A stretch of 64,000 nt of DNA, taken from positions 186,001 through 250,000 of the forward strand of contig NZ_QGDT01000007.1 in NCBI RefSeq assembly GCF_003149085.1, given 5' to 3'. The number at the start of each line of letters is the position of its first letter. The first letter of the stretch is position 1. The position numbers were made by a program, and so were the translations under genes. A model generated the notes under the pieces. The model was not told the DNA's origin, searched no databases, and was given only the letters and a program-made list of their open reading frames with translations. Below are positions 18,446 through 28,795 of the stretch, piece after piece. This DNA is from Dyadobacter jejuensis (GTDB lineage: Bacteria > Bacteroidota > Bacteroidia > Cytophagales > Spirosomataceae).

Positions 18446-19807
18446 ATGAAAAGCGAAGCACCTCAAACCATAAAATTAGCCCTTCCCATCATTATAGGAG
18501 AATTGGCCCAAATGGCCCTGCATCTCATCGATACGGCCATGGTAGGTGCCATCAACTACAAGCAATTAGCCGCTGCGGCGCTGGTTCTTAACACCATTAA
18601 TATCCCATTTGTAATTGGCATCGGCATGACCATCTCCGTCTCGCAGATGGTATCGCTAGCCCATGGCCGGCACGACGGCCAACAGGTGTCTCATTATCTA
18701 TACAATGGCTTTATTCTATGCCTATTGACCTCCCTGATCATCTCTGGCCTGCTTATTTTTGGAGAAGATGTACTGCACCACCTTGGTCAGGACCCAGAGG
18801 TAGTGGAGCTAGCCATCCCCTTTATGAGGATCATGGCCTATTCTATCGTCCCTATGCTATTATTCATGACCCTGAAGCAGTTTAGTGACGGGTTAGAATA
18901 CACCAAAACCGCCATGATACTATCGTTGGCCAGCATGCCGCTCAATGTTTTCCTCAACTGGCTTATGATCTTCGGGAACTGGGGAGTGCCCCGTATGGAG
19001 CTTCAGGGGGCCGGATGGGCCACTTTTATCACCCGAACGGTCATATTCCTGGCCTTGGGGCTGGTTATATTACGACATAAAACCTTTCGAAGATATGTGG
19101 TCGTTGGAGCGTCTCAATGGCGATTTAGTTTTTCGTCGTGGAAAGAACTCCTGCATATAGGTATACCGAGCAGTCTTCAAATTGGAATGGAAGCCGGGGC
19201 TTTCGCCGTATCTGGTATTATCATAGGCACCTTGGGAGCCGTAGCCCAGGCCTCCCATCAAATAGCCCTTAGCTGCGCTTCCTTTACCTTTATGGCTAGC
19301 ATGGGGCTGGCTCAGGCGGGTTCCATCAGAATCTCCAACGCCTATGGAAATAAAAACTGGCCAAAAATAAATAATATAGGACGAAGCACCCTGCTTACAG
19401 CCCTAATATACGGCACCCTATGTGCTATTACCTTTGCAGCCTTACGATCACAACTCCCCAAAGCCTTCAACAAAAATGAAGAAGTAATCGCCTTGGCATC
19501 CTATCTGCTGCTATTTGCCGCCATCTTTCAGATTTCCGACAGCACCCAGGCCATCGGTGCAGGCCTGCTGCGGGGCATTAAGGACGTGAAAGCGCCTACC
19601 TTTTTTATAGGAATTGCCTATTGGGTACTGGGAATACCTATCGGTTATACGCTAGCCTTTCATATGGGCTATGGCGCAGCGGGCATGTGGCTCGGGCTCA
19701 TCATCGGACTTACTTTCGCCTCGATCTTCCTTATTACCCGGTTCATTAGAAAATCTAAAAAAGAAATGAACAGGTCTATGACCTTAAGTTCAGTAAATAA
19801 GAAATAA
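18446..19807 (+). CDS. MATE family efflux transporter (NorM type)
   Basis: 453 residues, the normal 12-helix MATE length. The first half begins IKLALPIIIGELAQMALHLIDTA, the helix 1 NorM signature, and VSQMVSLAHGRHDGQQ follows in helix 2-3. The second half repeats the pattern (GIPSSLQIGMEAGAFAVSGI) and has the QAIGAGLLRGIKDVKAPTFF motif. NorM-type proteins expel cationic drugs or metabolites in exchange for Na+ or H+. Not in an operon. Confidence 0.94.
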   Translation: MKSEAPQTIKLALPIIIGELAQMALHLIDTAMVGAINYKQLAAAALVLNTINIPFVIGIGMTISVSQMVSLAHGRHDGQQVSHYLYNGFILCLLTSLIISGLLIFGEDVLHHLGQDPEVVELAIPFMRIMAYSIVPMLLFMTLKQFSDGLEYTKTAMILSLASMPLNVFLNWLMIFGNWGVPRMELQGAGWATFITRTVIFLALGLVILRHKTFRRYVVVGASQWRFSFSSWKELLHIGIPSSLQIGMEAGAFAVSGIIIGTLGAVAQASHQIALSCASFTFMASMGLAQAGSIRISNAYGNKNWPKINNIGRSTLLTALIYGTLCAITFAALRSQLPKAFNKNEEVIALASYLLLFAAIFQISDSTQAIGAGLLRGIKDVKAPTFFIGIAYWVLGIPIGYTLAFHMGYGAAGMWLGLIIGLTFASIFLITRFIRKSKKEMNRSMTLSSVNKK

Positions 19808-19819
19808 CGAGTGACCCTG

Positions 19820-19856
19820 GGAAGTGCCCCACTGGAAGTGCCGCACTGGAAGTGCC
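19820..19856. repeat. Short 14-bp tandem repeat downstream of the MATE gene
   Basis: Units GGAAGTGCCCCACT (19820-19833), GGAAGTGCCGCACT (19834-19847) and a partial GGAAGTGCC (19848-19856). It lies just after the MATE stop and has no visible coding role. Confidence 0.8.
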
Positions 19857-19957
19857 TTAGTAACATATCGAGGGGGCTAAGGCCAATAATTTCCATTTAA
19901 GTCACTACATTTTTGAAAGTTATAAAAGAAAATCTGTTAAAATAGTAATTCACATAG

Positions 19958-19965
19958 TAATTTTG
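19958..19965 (+). promoter_or_regulatory. Candidate -7 promoter box for lepA
   Basis: TAATTTTG matches TAnnTTTG and lies 55 bp upstream of the lepA ATG. The -33 side is AT-rich without an exact TTG. Confidence 0.45.
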
Positions 19966-20019
19966 GCCTCCTTTGAATAAATATTAAAGGTATGCAGCCT
20001 TTGAATTGTAAAAACATAC

Positions 20020-21807
20020 ATGAAGAAAATTCGTAATTTTTGTATAATAGCCCATATCGATCATGGGAAAAGTACGCTAGCCGACCGCTTGCTCGAATTC
20101 ACCAAAACGGTGACCAATCGGGAGATGCAAGCTCAGTTGCTGGATAATATGGACCTGGAACGCGAGCGTGGTATCACGATCAAAAGCCATGCTATTCAGA
20201 TGAACTACCTCTATCAGGGAGAGGAATATATCCTTAACCTGATCGACACCCCTGGCCATGTGGACTTTTCCTATGAAGTATCCCGTTCTATTGCCGCTTG
20301 TGAAGGAGCCCTACTATTGGTAGATGCCTCACAAGGTACGGAAGCCCAGACCATCTCTAACCTTTACCTGGCTATCAACCACGACCTGGTGATCATCCCG
20401 GTGCTCAACAAGGTCGATTTGCCTGGTGCTATGCCCGAGGAAATAAAAGACGAGATGGTAGAGCTATTGGCTTGCGAAAGAGACGACATCATCCCAGCTA
20501 GTGGGAAGGAAGGGATCGGAATAGAAGAAATATTAAATGCCATAGTAGAAAGGGTTCCACCGCCAAAAGGCGACCCAGAAGCCCCATTACAAGCCCTTAT
20601 CTTCGACTCTACCTTCAACAGTTACAGGGGAATCGAAGTTATATTCCGGGTAAAGAATGGCCAAATCAAAAAGGGTGATAAGGTGAAATTTATGGCCACG
20701 GGCAAGGAGTATCACGCCGACGAAATAGGCACCTTAGGCCTGGTCCAAATCCCCAAACAAGTAGTGGACTGTGGTGATGTAGGGTATCTTATTTCGGGCA
20801 TAAAAGTAGCCAAGGAAGTAAAGGTAGGCGACACCGTAACACATACCACCCGCCCCGCCCAAGAAGCCATCAAGGGTTTTTCTGAGGTAAAACCCATGGT
20901 GTTCGCCGGGATATACCCCGTCGACACTTCAGAATTTGAAGAGCTACGTGATGCCTTAGAAAAACTGCAATTGAACGATGCCGCCTTGGTATGGGAGCCC
21001 GAAACTTCTGCCGCCCTTGGGTACGGTTTCCGTTGTGGCTTCTTAGGCATGCTCCATATGGAGATTGTCCAGGAACGACTGGAGCGTGAGTTCGACATGA
21101 CGGTTATCACTACGGTTCCGTCTGTTCAGTTCAACGTGATCGACACCAAAGGTAAGCTTACCAAAGTAAGTGCTCCCTCAGAAATGCCAGAGCCTACACT
21201 TATCAATTGGATTGAAGAGCCATTCATCAATGCGCAGATCATCACCAAATCCGACTATATAGGCCCTATCCTCAACCTGTGTATGGATAAACGGGGTATT
21301 TTAAAGAACCAAGTTTACCTTACAGCCGAAAGGGTAGAGCTACAATTCTCCATGCCTCTTGCCGAGGTGGTTTTCGACTTCTTCGATAAATTGAAGACCA
21401 TATCACGAGGATACGCCTCTCTCGACTACGAGCTAGCAGGATACGAAGAGTCGGACATGGTGAAGCTAGACGTCATGCTGAACGGCGAGGCCGTCGATGC
21501 CTTGTCGGCCATCGTACACCGTTCCAAGGCTTATGAATGGGGCAAGAAGCTCTGTGAGAAGCTGCGGGAATTGATTCCTAAGCAGATGTTCGAAATTGCG
21601 ATCCAGGCCGCTATTGGTCAAAAGATCATTGCCCGGGAAACGGTCAAAGCCATGCGTAAGGATGTATTGGCCAAATGCTACGGAGGGGATATCTCCAGAA
21701 AGAGAAAGCTCCTTGAAAAGCAGAAAAAAGGTAAGAAAAGAATGCGTCAAGTTGGGAATGTCGAAATCCCACAAGAAGCATTTATGGCCGTATTAAAAAT
21801 AAATTGA
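20020..21807 (+). CDS. lepA: Elongation factor 4 (LepA)
   Basis: 595 residues, full length. GTPase motifs: G1 AHIDHGKST (9-17), G2 RERGITIK, G3 DTPGH, G4 NKVD (about 128-131). Domain II follows, then [26 protein letters not shown] (domain III), and the LepA-specific C-terminus [20 protein letters not shown] with IPQEAF. LepA is a ribosome-bound translational GTPase that helps stalled or stressed ribosomes and initiation. Highly conserved and confidently identified. Monocistronic by spacing. Confidence 0.98.
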   Translation: MKKIRNFCIIAHIDHGKSTLADRLLEFTKTVTNREMQAQLLDNMDLERERGITIKSHAIQMNYLYQGEEYILNLIDTPGHVDFSYEVSRSIAACEGALLLVDASQGTEAQTISNLYLAINHDLVIIPVLNKVDLPGAMPEEIKDEMVELLACERDDIIPASGKEGIGIEEILNAIVERVPPPKGDPEAPLQALIFDSTFNSYRGIEVIFRVKNGQIKKGDKVKFMATGKEYHADEIGTLGLVQIPKQVVDCGDVGYLISGIKVAKEVKVGDTVTHTTRPAQEAIKGFSEVKPMVFAGIYPVDTSEFEELRDALEKLQLNDAALVWEPETSAALGYGFRCGFLGMLHMEIVQERLEREFDMTVITTVPSVQFNVIDTKGKLTKVSAPSEMPEPTLINWIEEPFINAQIITKSDYIGPILNLCMDKRGILKNQVYLTAERVELQFSMPLAEVVFDFFDKLKTISRGYASLDYELAGYEESDMVKLDVMLNGEAVDALSAIVHRSKAYEWGKKLCEKLRELIPKQMFEIAIQAAIGQKIIARETVKAMRKDVLAKCYGGDISRKRKLLEKQKKGKKRMRQVGNVEIPQEAFMAVLKIN

Positions 21808-22004
21808 CATCCCCTGGGCGATTTTTATAGACTCCAATAGCAGCACTAAGATTGAAATCATTCTACGCTTTACCTGCTCGGGAGCCGTGAAAAGAAAGGC
21901 TTTTTCCAAGCTATGTCGATAAAACCAGAGGCCAATAAACGAAAGAAAAATTACAGAAAGGCAATTTTTGCACTCGGTTATCCTTACCTATTCAGCTTTT
22001 ATTG

Positions 22005-22012
22005 TAATTTTG
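22005..22012 (+). promoter_or_regulatory. Candidate -7 promoter box for the PDH E2 gene
   Basis: TAATTTTG matches TAnnTTTG, 48 bp upstream of the ATG at 22060. No -33 element at standard spacing. Confidence 0.45.
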
Positions 22013-22059
22013 ACAGAATGAATTTTTTTGAAAGAAACTAAAATACCTTTATAAGCGAT

Positions 22060-23682
22060 ATGGCAGAAGTAATCCGTATGCCCAAGATGAGCGACACCAT
22101 GGAAGAAGGTGTTATCGCAGCGTGGCACAAAAAAGTTGGAGACAAGATCGAAACTGGTGAAATAATCGCCGAAGTGGAAACCGACAAGGCGACCATGGAT
22201 CTTGAATCTTATTATGATGGCACACTGCTATATATCGGTGTAGAAAAAGGAGATGCAGTACCCATTAATGGGATTATGGCCATTGTGGGTGATGAAGGAG
22301 AAGACTACAAGGCTCTTTTGGATGGTGAAAGTGGCGACGCCCCTTCACAAGCCGAACCAGCCATTGAAACGGCTACTCCAGCGGCCTCTGCGGCACCAGC
22401 CCCAGCAGCTGTTTCCGATGAGCAAATCAATGCCATGGTAGTAAGAATGCCCAAAATGAGCGATACCATGGAAGAAGGTACGCTCGTGTCGTGGCTCAAA
22501 AAAGTAGGCGATTCTGTTAAGTCGGGAGATATCCTTGCGGAGGTCGAAACCGACAAAGCGACGATGGAGCTGGAAGCCTATGAAGATGGTACGTTGCTAC
22601 ATCTCGGCATTGCCGAAGGCGAAGCCGTTCCGGTAGATGGTATCATTGCCGTTATTGGAGAGTCAGGCGCCAATGTAGAAGCCCTTTTGGCACGTGAGAA
22701 CGGACAAGGTCAGGCACCGCAGGCTGAAGTAGCCGCTGCTCCCGAGTCCTCTCAGAAAACAGAAGCCTCGAGTACTGCAGCATCCTCCGATGCTTCCGAT
22801 CGCATCAAGGCCTCCCCTCTTGCCAAAAGATTGGCAGATGAAAAAGGAATTGATTTGTCGAAAGTAGAAGGAAGTGGTGACAACGGCCGTATCGTTAAGC
22901 GCGATGTGGACGAGTTCAAAGCTGCCCCTGCTGCTCAAAGCGCTAAGCCAGCAACGGCAGAAGCACCCAAGGCTGCAGCCCCTGCTCCCGCTCCTACTGG
23001 CGATTATACGGATCAGCCCATTTCGCAGATGCGTAAAACCATTGCTCGCCGCTTGAGCGATAGCTTATTCACCGCTCCACATTTCTATGTTACCATGGAA
23101 ATCGTAATGGACAAGGCTATGGCCCTACGCCCTACCCTCAACCAAGTGAGCCCGTCGAAGATCTCCTTTAACGACATGGTGATTAAGGCCTGTGCACTAG
23201 CCCTTAAGAAACACCCAGCAGTCAATTCCGCTTGGCTAGGCGATAAAATCCGCCAATACGACTATGTTAACATTGGCGTAGCGGTAGCCGTTGAAGATGG
23301 CCTATTGGTACCTGTTATTAGGGATGCCGACAAGAAAAACATGTCGACCATATCGTCAGAAGTAAAAGAATTGGCAGGTAAGGCCAAAGACAAAAAGCTA
23401 CAGCCCAAAGAATGGGAAGGCAATACCTTCTCGATTTCGAATTTGGGAATGTTTGGTGTGGACGAGTTCACTGCCATCATTAACCCACCCGATTCTTGTA
23501 TCCTAGCTATTGGAGGCATTAAAAAGGTGGCAGCATTTGCCGAAGACGACAGCATATATGCTACCAATATCATGAAAGTGACCCTTTCGGCCGACCACCG
23601 CGTTGTGGATGGTGCCCTAGCGGCCTCTTTCTTGCAAACTGTCAAAAAACTTTTGGAAGAGCCAATGAGCATGTTGGTTTAA
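22060..23682 (+). CDS. pdhC: Pyruvate dehydrogenase complex E2, dihydrolipoamide acetyltransferase
   Basis: 540 residues. Two lipoyl domains: about 2-80 with the lipoylated Lys in VETDKATMDLESY, and about 128-205 with VETDKATMELEAY. An Ala/Pro-rich linker precedes the E3-binding domain (about 245-285, KASPLAKRLADEKGIDLSKV and GSGDNGRIVKRDV), a second Ala/Pro linker, and the catalytic core from about 310 to 540 with QMRKTIARRLSDS and the active-site LSADHRVVDGALAASFL. E2 moves the acetyl group from E1 to CoA. The two-lipoyl-domain form is usual in Bacteroidota. E1 and E3 genes are not adjacent. A good terminator hairpin follows. Confidence 0.95.
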   Translation: MAEVIRMPKMSDTMEEGVIAAWHKKVGDKIETGEIIAEVETDKATMDLESYYDGTLLYIGVEKGDAVPINGIMAIVGDEGEDYKALLDGESGDAPSQAEPAIETATPAASAAPAPAAVSDEQINAMVVRMPKMSDTMEEGTLVSWLKKVGDSVKSGDILAEVETDKATMELEAYEDGTLLHLGIAEGEAVPVDGIIAVIGESGANVEALLARENGQGQAPQAEVAAAPESSQKTEASSTAASSDASDRIKASPLAKRLADEKGIDLSKVEGSGDNGRIVKRDVDEFKAAPAAQSAKPATAEAPKAAAPAPAPTGDYTDQPISQMRKTIARRLSDSLFTAPHFYVTMEIVMDKAMALRPTLNQVSPSKISFNDMVIKACALALKKHPAVNSAWLGDKIRQYDYVNIGVAVAVEDGLLVPVIRDADKKNMSTISSEVKELAGKAKDKKLQPKEWEGNTFSISNLGMFGVDEFTAIINPPDSCILAIGGIKKVAAFAEDDSIYATNIMKVTLSADHRVVDGALAASFLQTVKKLLEEPMSMLV

Positions 23683-23708
23683 AACCAAAAATTGAACATG
23701 ATAAGTAC

Positions 23709-23746
23709 AAAGTGTCAGGTCGAAAGGCCTGGCACTTTTATTTTAG
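23709..23746 (+). terminator. Rho-independent terminator after the PDH E2 gene
   Basis: Thirteen-bp arms at 23709-23721 (AAAGTGTCAGGTC) and 23726-23738 (GGCCTGGCACTTT), pairing with two G-U wobbles across a GAAA tetraloop, followed by TATTTTAG. It lies 27 bp after the E2 stop. Confidence 0.85.
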
Positions 23747-23778
23747 CTAGACAATCGTAGTATTCAAAAATATGACAC

Positions 23779-24285
23779 ATGGCCATGGTTGAGATTAAAC
23801 CCTTCGAAATTAACTATCAGGAAGAAGTCATTACGATGATCCTGGACATTCAGCAGGGCGAATTTAATATTCCTATTACCAGAGAGCAACAACCCGACCT
23901 AGCACAGATCGATGACTTTTACCGGAAGGGAGGAGGAAACTTTTGGCTAGCCCTGCACCAGGGGGAGGTAATCGGCAGCATCGCCCTGATTCACATCGGG
24001 AACAGGACAGGGGTCATCAGGAAGATGTTTGTTAAAAAAGAGTTTCGAGGCAAGGAAAAAGGAGTAGCCAAGCTCTTACTTGATACCTTACTGACCTATA
24101 GCAGAAACATGGAGCTGAGCGATATTTATCTAGGGACCGTCCAACCCCTGGTCGCGGCCATACGCTTCTATGAAAAAAATGGGTTTGAAAGGATCGATAA
24201 ATCGGATCTCCCTCCCACTTTTCCTTTAATCCCGATCGACACGGTTTTCTGTCACCTGAAAATTAATAATCAAGACAAAATTTAA
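23779..24285 (+). CDS. GNAT family N-acetyltransferase
   Basis: 168 residues. The GNAT core runs from about residue 50 to 145: a beta-4 strand LIHIGNRTGVIRKMFVKKEF and the acetyl-CoA pyrophosphate loop FRGKEKGVAKLLLDTLL (RGKEKG fits Q/RxxGxG/A loosely), followed by YEKNGFERI. Acceptor unknown. It ends 11 bp before hslV in the same direction, so both are probably co-transcribed. The frame starts ATGGCCATGG; the inner ATG is also possible. Confidence 0.88.
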   Translation: MAMVEIKPFEINYQEEVITMILDIQQGEFNIPITREQQPDLAQIDDFYRKGGGNFWLALHQGEVIGSIALIHIGNRTGVIRKMFVKKEFRGKEKGVAKLLLDTLLTYSRNMELSDIYLGTVQPLVAAIRFYEKNGFERIDKSDLPPTFPLIPIDTVFCHLKINNQDKI

Positions 24286-24296
24286 ACACTGACAAG

Positions 24297-24842
24297 ATGA
24301 TTGAAAAAATTCACGCTACCACCGTTTTGGGGGTCGTTCATAACGGAAAAGTATCATTAGGGGCCGATGGGCAGGCCACCATGGGCACCACCGTAGCCAA
24401 GAGCAACGTCAAAAAAATACGTTCCTTATCGGATGGGAAAATACTGGTAGGCTTTGCCGGCTCCACCGCCGATGCCTTCACGCTGCTAGAGCGCTTCGAA
24501 GAGAAACTCAACGCCTATGGTGGGAATATGAAGCGCGCGGCCATAGAGCTCGCCAAAGACTGGCGCACCGACCGCTACCTCAAAAAACTCGAGGCGATGA
24601 TGATCACGGCAAGCACCAACGAGTTATTGGTTATTTCGGGAACAGGCGACGTATTAGAGCCCGAAAATGGCATAGCCGCCATCGGGTCGGGTGGCAACTT
24701 CGCTCTGTCGGCCGCTGTGGCCCTCAAGCGCCATGCTACCCAGCTAAGCTCCGAAGAAATGGTCCGCGAAGGATTGACGGTCGCAGCGGATTTGTGTATT
24801 TACACCAACCATAACTTCGTCATCCAAACCGTAAAAGATTAA
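24297..24842 (+). CDS. hslV: ATP-dependent protease peptidase subunit HslV
   Basis: 181 residues, full length. After processing, the Thr in MIEKIHATTVLGVV acts as the N-terminal nucleophile; SLGADGQATMGTTVAKSNVKK and GFAGSTADAFTLLERFE are strong HslV signatures. HslV forms the two-ring peptidase core and needs the ATPase HslU. hslU is not adjacent here: the upstream neighbour is GNAT and the downstream neighbour is a convergent MFS gene. Confidence 0.96.
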   Translation: MIEKIHATTVLGVVHNGKVSLGADGQATMGTTVAKSNVKKIRSLSDGKILVGFAGSTADAFTLLERFEEKLNAYGGNMKRAAIELAKDWRTDRYLKKLEAMMITASTNELLVISGTGDVLEPENGIAAIGSGGNFALSAAVALKRHATQLSSEEMVREGLTVAADLCIYTNHNFVIQTVKD

Positions 24843-24858
24843 CGAGGCATCCTTATAT

Positions 24859-24888
24859 AAAAGGAGGGGCCGTTAAGCCCCTCCTTTT
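24859..24888. terminator. Bidirectional terminator between hslV and the MFS gene
   Basis: Perfect 12-bp arms AAAAGGAGGGGC (24859-24870) and GCCCCTCCTTTT (24877-24888), 6-nt loop. Both sides are AT-rich, and both flanking genes converge on it. Confidence 0.9.
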
Positions 24889-24911
24889 ATATCATTATTT
24901 CCCGTTAAAGG

Positions 24912-26147
24912 CTATACTTCGGCTGTAGTAGCCACAGGAGTGCTCTTGCGGCTCTTCATCCAGAAATGTAAGATTCCGAAAGCAACAATCAAAATACCTG
25001 GAAAAACTAACATCGTCTGGAGTGTGGCCTGACCGGCAGCAAGCTCCATTTCGTCACCAACCTTACCTAAGGCTAGCTGCTCCGCAGTAGCATTATCGAT
25101 CCAGCTTCCGATAATCGGCTGGAAAATAGCAGATGAAAACATCCCGATTCCGCCGATGATCGACATCCCTAAAGCTCCACTCAAAGGAACATTTTGAGCG
25201 ATAAAACCGACCATATTAGGCCAGAACAAGGCCACTCCCATAGCGAAGAAAATAGCGGCTAGATAAGCAGCCGGACCCGTTACGGTACTAAAAAGGTAAA
25301 TTCCTATAAATGCAAAGCAAGCCGATCCCCAAAGTACACCCGTTTGACCTAATTTTTGAACAATAGGGCCAGCAAAGAAACGAGCCACGGCCATCAGGCC
25401 AGTCACCAATGCCAAAATCAACATCGGACTCGCTCCACTCTTACTCATGATAACGCCTGTCCACTGCTGTGGCCCAAACTCCGAAATAGCCGTAAGGGCC
25501 ATACAGAAAAACATAAATATAAAGAGCGGGCTAATCATGGCCTTCAAATTCTGAGAAAGGGACAATCCACCCTCCACCTTGGGTTTAGGAAACGCCTGAC
25601 CATAGAATAAATAGGCATAAATCAAGGTAGGAATCATAATCAACCAAATCTGTGCTTGCCAGCCTAAATTGGCGTCTGTCATAAATTTCGACAATAAGCT
25701 ACCAATTACGATACCCCCAGGGAACCACATATGGAAACGATTCAGCATCTTATTCATCTTAGATCCGGAATAAGCATCGGCGATCATCGGATTACAAGCA
25801 GCCTCAGTACATCCATTCCCGATTCCAATAAAGAAGGTAGACACCAATAGCCCCATATATCCTCCCGAATAGATGGTCATTACAATCCCTAATGTATGAC
25901 AAACAAAGGCAATTTGCATAATCATTTTGGGCCCCACAGTATGGTAAACGAGCCCACCGATGATCATGGCCAAAGGAAATCCAAAGAACCACATCGAATT
26001 GATAAAACCGAGTTGTTCGGCAGAAAGGTTGAATTCTGCTCCTAATTGGGGGAGAATCCCCGCCCGGATACTAAAGGAAAACGCCGTGGTAATAAGCGCA
26101 AAACAGCTGGCATTGAATAGCCTGTTGCTATTAACAGTTTGGGTCAT
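24912..26147 (-). CDS. MFS transporter, probably sugar or sugar-acid
   Basis: 411 residues with about 12 hydrophobic helices. Helix 4-5 carries GNGCTEAACNPMIADAYSG, and the second half carries GPIVQKLGQTGVLWG and the FWPNMVGFIAQNVPLSGALGMS helix. This pattern matches the MFS transporters that sit beside Gfo/Idh/MocA-sugar isomerase clusters in Bacteroidota. It is divergent from that cluster with a 220-bp shared control region, supporting a shared substrate. Exact sugar unknown. Confidence 0.88.
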   Translation of the reverse strand: MTQTVNSNRLFNASCFALITTAFSFSIRAGILPQLGAEFNLSAEQLGFINSMWFFGFPLAMIIGGLVYHTVGPKMIMQIAFVCHTLGIVMTIYSGGYMGLLVSTFFIGIGNGCTEAACNPMIADAYSGSKMNKMLNRFHMWFPGGIVIGSLLSKFMTDANLGWQAQIWLIMIPTLIYAYLFYGQAFPKPKVEGGLSLSQNLKAMISPLFIFMFFCMALTAISEFGPQQWTGVIMSKSGASPMLILALVTGLMAVARFFAGPIVQKLGQTGVLWGSACFAFIGIYLFSTVTGPAAYLAAIFFAMGVALFWPNMVGFIAQNVPLSGALGMSIIGGIGMFSSAIFQPIIGSWIDNATAEQLALGKVGDEMELAAGQATLQTMLVFPGILIVAFGILHFWMKSRKSTPVATTAEV

Positions 26148-26290
26148 GAGTTTGGGTTGTTTTATTTTTAAAAAGTTAATGTAAGTTCAATCAGTTAGTT
26201 TTTTTATCCAAGATTACATCAAAAAAAACAAATTAACGGCAAATCTACTCTACTTTTAAACTTCCAGCTATAATTTTACCTGTAGAAATT

Positions 26291-26298
26291 TATCTTTG
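26291..26298 (+). promoter_or_regulatory. Candidate -7 promoter box for the Gfo/Idh/MocA operon
   Basis: TATCTTTG matches TAnnTTTG, 70 bp upstream of the ATG at 26368. The rest of the 220-bp divergent gap to the MFS gene is AT-rich with poly-A stretches. Confidence 0.45.
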
Positions 26299-26367
26299 TA
26301 AGAAGTAAGGGAGTTAAATACTACTCTTTTGATATAAAATCTTTTCAAAAACGCTAAACCAAGAATA

Positions 26368-27516
26368 ATGTCAAGAAAATTAAGAATGGGGATGGTTGGT
26401 GGCTCCCTAGAGGCCTTCATAGGAGGGGTGCACCGGCGAGCGGCAATAATGGACGGAGAAATTGAACTAGTTTGTGGGGCCTTTAGCTCCAACCCAGAGA
26501 AATCGAAGGAAACAGGAAAGGCCCTCTACCTTCCCGAAAATCGGGTATATGACAATTATGAGCAAATGATACTTCAGGAAAAGCAACTTCCTGAAGGAGA
26601 GAGAATGGATTTTGTGGTGGTAGTAACCCCTAACCATGTCCATTTTGGCCCTACCAAATTGGCCCTAGAGAATGGCTTCCATGTGGTATGTGACAAACCC
26701 ATGACGCTCAATACCGCCGAAGCTGAGGAGATCGTTGCCCTCGTTGAAAAAACGGGACTCCTATTCTGCCTGACTCATAACTATACTGGCTACCCCATGG
26801 TGAAAGAAGCCAAGCACATGATTGCCTCTGGGGCCATAGGCAACGTCAGAAAAGTGATTGTAGAATACCCTCAGGGCTGGCTCGCGACCCTGGTCGAAGC
26901 CACCGGCAACAAGCAGGCTGCCTGGCGTACCGACCCCAGCAAATCGGGCGCTGCCGGCGGACTGGGCGATATTGGTATTCATGCCGAAAACCTAGCGGAA
27001 TATATCACAGGGCTTAGCATCACCCAGCTATGTGCCGACCTGACCATCTTCGTGGAAGGCCGACTGCTAGACGACGATGCCAATATATTGCTTCGCTTCA
27101 ATAACGGAGCCAAAGGCATACTTCAGAATAGCCAAATAGCCAATGGCGAAGAAAACGACCTCAACATCCGCATCTATGGCGAAACGGGCGGCCTCAAATG
27201 GAGACAAATGGAACCGAACTCCTTGCTACATACTACCAACCATGGTACCCGTATCATTCGTACTGGAGTAGGCAGCCTCTCCCGAGAGTCGCAAGTGCAT
27301 ACTCGGATCCCGGCAGGCCACCCAGAAGGGTACTTCGAGGCCTTTGCTAACTTGTACCGGAATTTTGCCATTCAGCTCAGGGCAAGACTTGAAGGCACCA
27401 CCGCCGATCCTATTTTCGACTTCCCCTCTGCCAAAGACGGTTTGCGCGGAATGAAATTTATTGATACGGTGATTGCCTCGAACCAGTCGGAACAAAAATG
27501 GACCGATTTGAAGTAA
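26368..27516 (+). CDS. Gfo/Idh/MocA family oxidoreductase (1)
   Basis: 382 residues. N-terminal Rossmann fold with [20 protein letters not shown], and the EKP-type motif appears as [10 protein letters not shown] near residue 110. The C-terminal domain has [19 protein letters not shown], the usual catalytic GxHxxD/E region. Members oxidise or reduce sugar or cyclitol carbons with NAD(P). First gene of a three-gene operon; likely acts on the same sugar as the second dehydrogenase and the TIM-barrel isomerase that follow. The start matches a -7 box 70 bp upstream. Confidence 0.92.
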   Translation: MSRKLRMGMVGGSLEAFIGGVHRRAAIMDGEIELVCGAFSSNPEKSKETGKALYLPENRVYDNYEQMILQEKQLPEGERMDFVVVVTPNHVHFGPTKLALENGFHVVCDKPMTLNTAEAEEIVALVEKTGLLFCLTHNYTGYPMVKEAKHMIASGAIGNVRKVIVEYPQGWLATLVEATGNKQAAWRTDPSKSGAAGGLGDIGIHAENLAEYITGLSITQLCADLTIFVEGRLLDDDANILLRFNNGAKGILQNSQIANGEENDLNIRIYGETGGLKWRQMEPNSLLHTTNHGTRIIRTGVGSLSRESQVHTRIPAGHPEGYFEAFANLYRNFAIQLRARLEGTTADPIFDFPSAKDGLRGMKFIDTVIASNQSEQKWTDLK

Positions 27517-27606
27517 TAATTCCGTCGTGGTACCGGGTCCACGACGGAAAATAATATATTTGCCAATCATAATTATATCCTCTTAATACTTTCTTATCCT
27601 TAATTT

Positions 27607-28752
27607 ATGAAAAAAATAAAAGTTGGTGTCGTAGGCACCGGGTTTATAGGACCTGCCCATATCGAAGCCCTCAGACGCTTACCCAATGTAGAAGTAGCCG
27701 CCCTTTGTGAAGTTACCGCCGAATTAGCCAGAGAGAAAGCCGACCTGCTCGGAATAGAAAGATCTTACACCTTCGACGAGCTGCTCAAACAAGATGATAT
27801 CGTATCGATACATATCTGTACGCCCAATTTCCTACACTATAGCCAGTCAAAGGCCGCCTTACTAGCCGGCAAGCATGTGATATGCGAAAAGCCCTTGGCC
27901 AAAGACCTGGTAGAAGCTGAAGAACTCGTTCAAATTGCGGCCGAATCGGGATTGGTCAATGCGGTACATTTTAACCTACGTTATTACCCCCTCGCCCGAC
28001 AAATGAAATCGATGCGAGAAAATGGTGAACTGGGAGAGATCTATTCTTTCATTGGCTCCTATCTCCAGGATTGGTTGTTCTATGAAACGGACTACAACTG
28101 GCGCCTAGAGCCCGATAAGTCGGGAGACTCCCGCGCCATTGCCGACATAGGGTCGCACCTGATGGACATTTTGGAGTATATTACTGGCCTCAAAACCACC
28201 GCCGTCTTGGCCGACTTTAACACCGTACATCCTACCCGCAAAAAGCCTCTTAAGCCTGTAGAGACCTACTCAGGCAAAATGCTTAAGCCGGAAGACTATG
28301 CCGATGTGCCCATTACCACCGAAGACCATGCCAACGTATTGCTACGCTTCGATAATGGAAGTAAAGGGGTAATCACCGTGTCGCAGGTGTCGGCAGGCCG
28401 TAAAAACCGAATGTCCCTAGAAATCTCCGGCTCCAAAAAAACCTTTAGCTGGTGCTCAGAAGCCCCTAACGAAATGTGGATCGGTAACAGAGACAGCAGC
28501 AACGAAGTCTTGATGAGAGACCCATCCCTGGTTAACCGGGACGTTACCTCCGTGATCAGCTTCCCTGGTGGGCATAATGAGGGCTTCCCTGATACATCCA
28601 AGCAGATGTTTAAGGAGGTGTATGCCGCCATTGCCGAAGGACGTCAGCCAGAAACCCCTACCTTCCCGACTTTTGCCGACGGGTACCGGGAGCTTTTGAT
28701 TTGTGAAAGAATATTGGAATCCAACAAAAAACAAGGCTGGGTAGAAGTGTAA
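27607..28752 (+). CDS. Gfo/Idh/MocA family oxidoreductase (2)
   Basis: 381 residues. KVGVVGTGFIGPAHIEALRR is a textbook NAD(P)-binding loop, VICEKPLAKDL is the family's EKP motif, and IADIGSHLMDILEYITGL holds the catalytic Asp/His. Second dehydrogenase of the operon, 90 bp after the first. It differs clearly in sequence from the first, so the two probably act on different steps or stereochemistries of one pathway, such as 3-keto-sugar formation and reduction. Confidence 0.93.
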   Translation: MKKIKVGVVGTGFIGPAHIEALRRLPNVEVAALCEVTAELAREKADLLGIERSYTFDELLKQDDIVSIHICTPNFLHYSQSKAALLAGKHVICEKPLAKDLVEAEELVQIAAESGLVNAVHFNLRYYPLARQMKSMRENGELGEIYSFIGSYLQDWLFYETDYNWRLEPDKSGDSRAIADIGSHLMDILEYITGLKTTAVLADFNTVHPTRKKPLKPVETYSGKMLKPEDYADVPITTEDHANVLLRFDNGSKGVITVSQVSAGRKNRMSLEISGSKKTFSWCSEAPNEMWIGNRDSSNEVLMRDPSLVNRDVTSVISFPGGHNEGFPDTSKQMFKEVYAAIAEGRQPETPTFPTFADGYRELLICERILESNKKQGWVEV

Positions 28753-28795
28753 GCGCATAGCGTCCCCCTTGTTTCACTAAAATTGAAATACTAGT

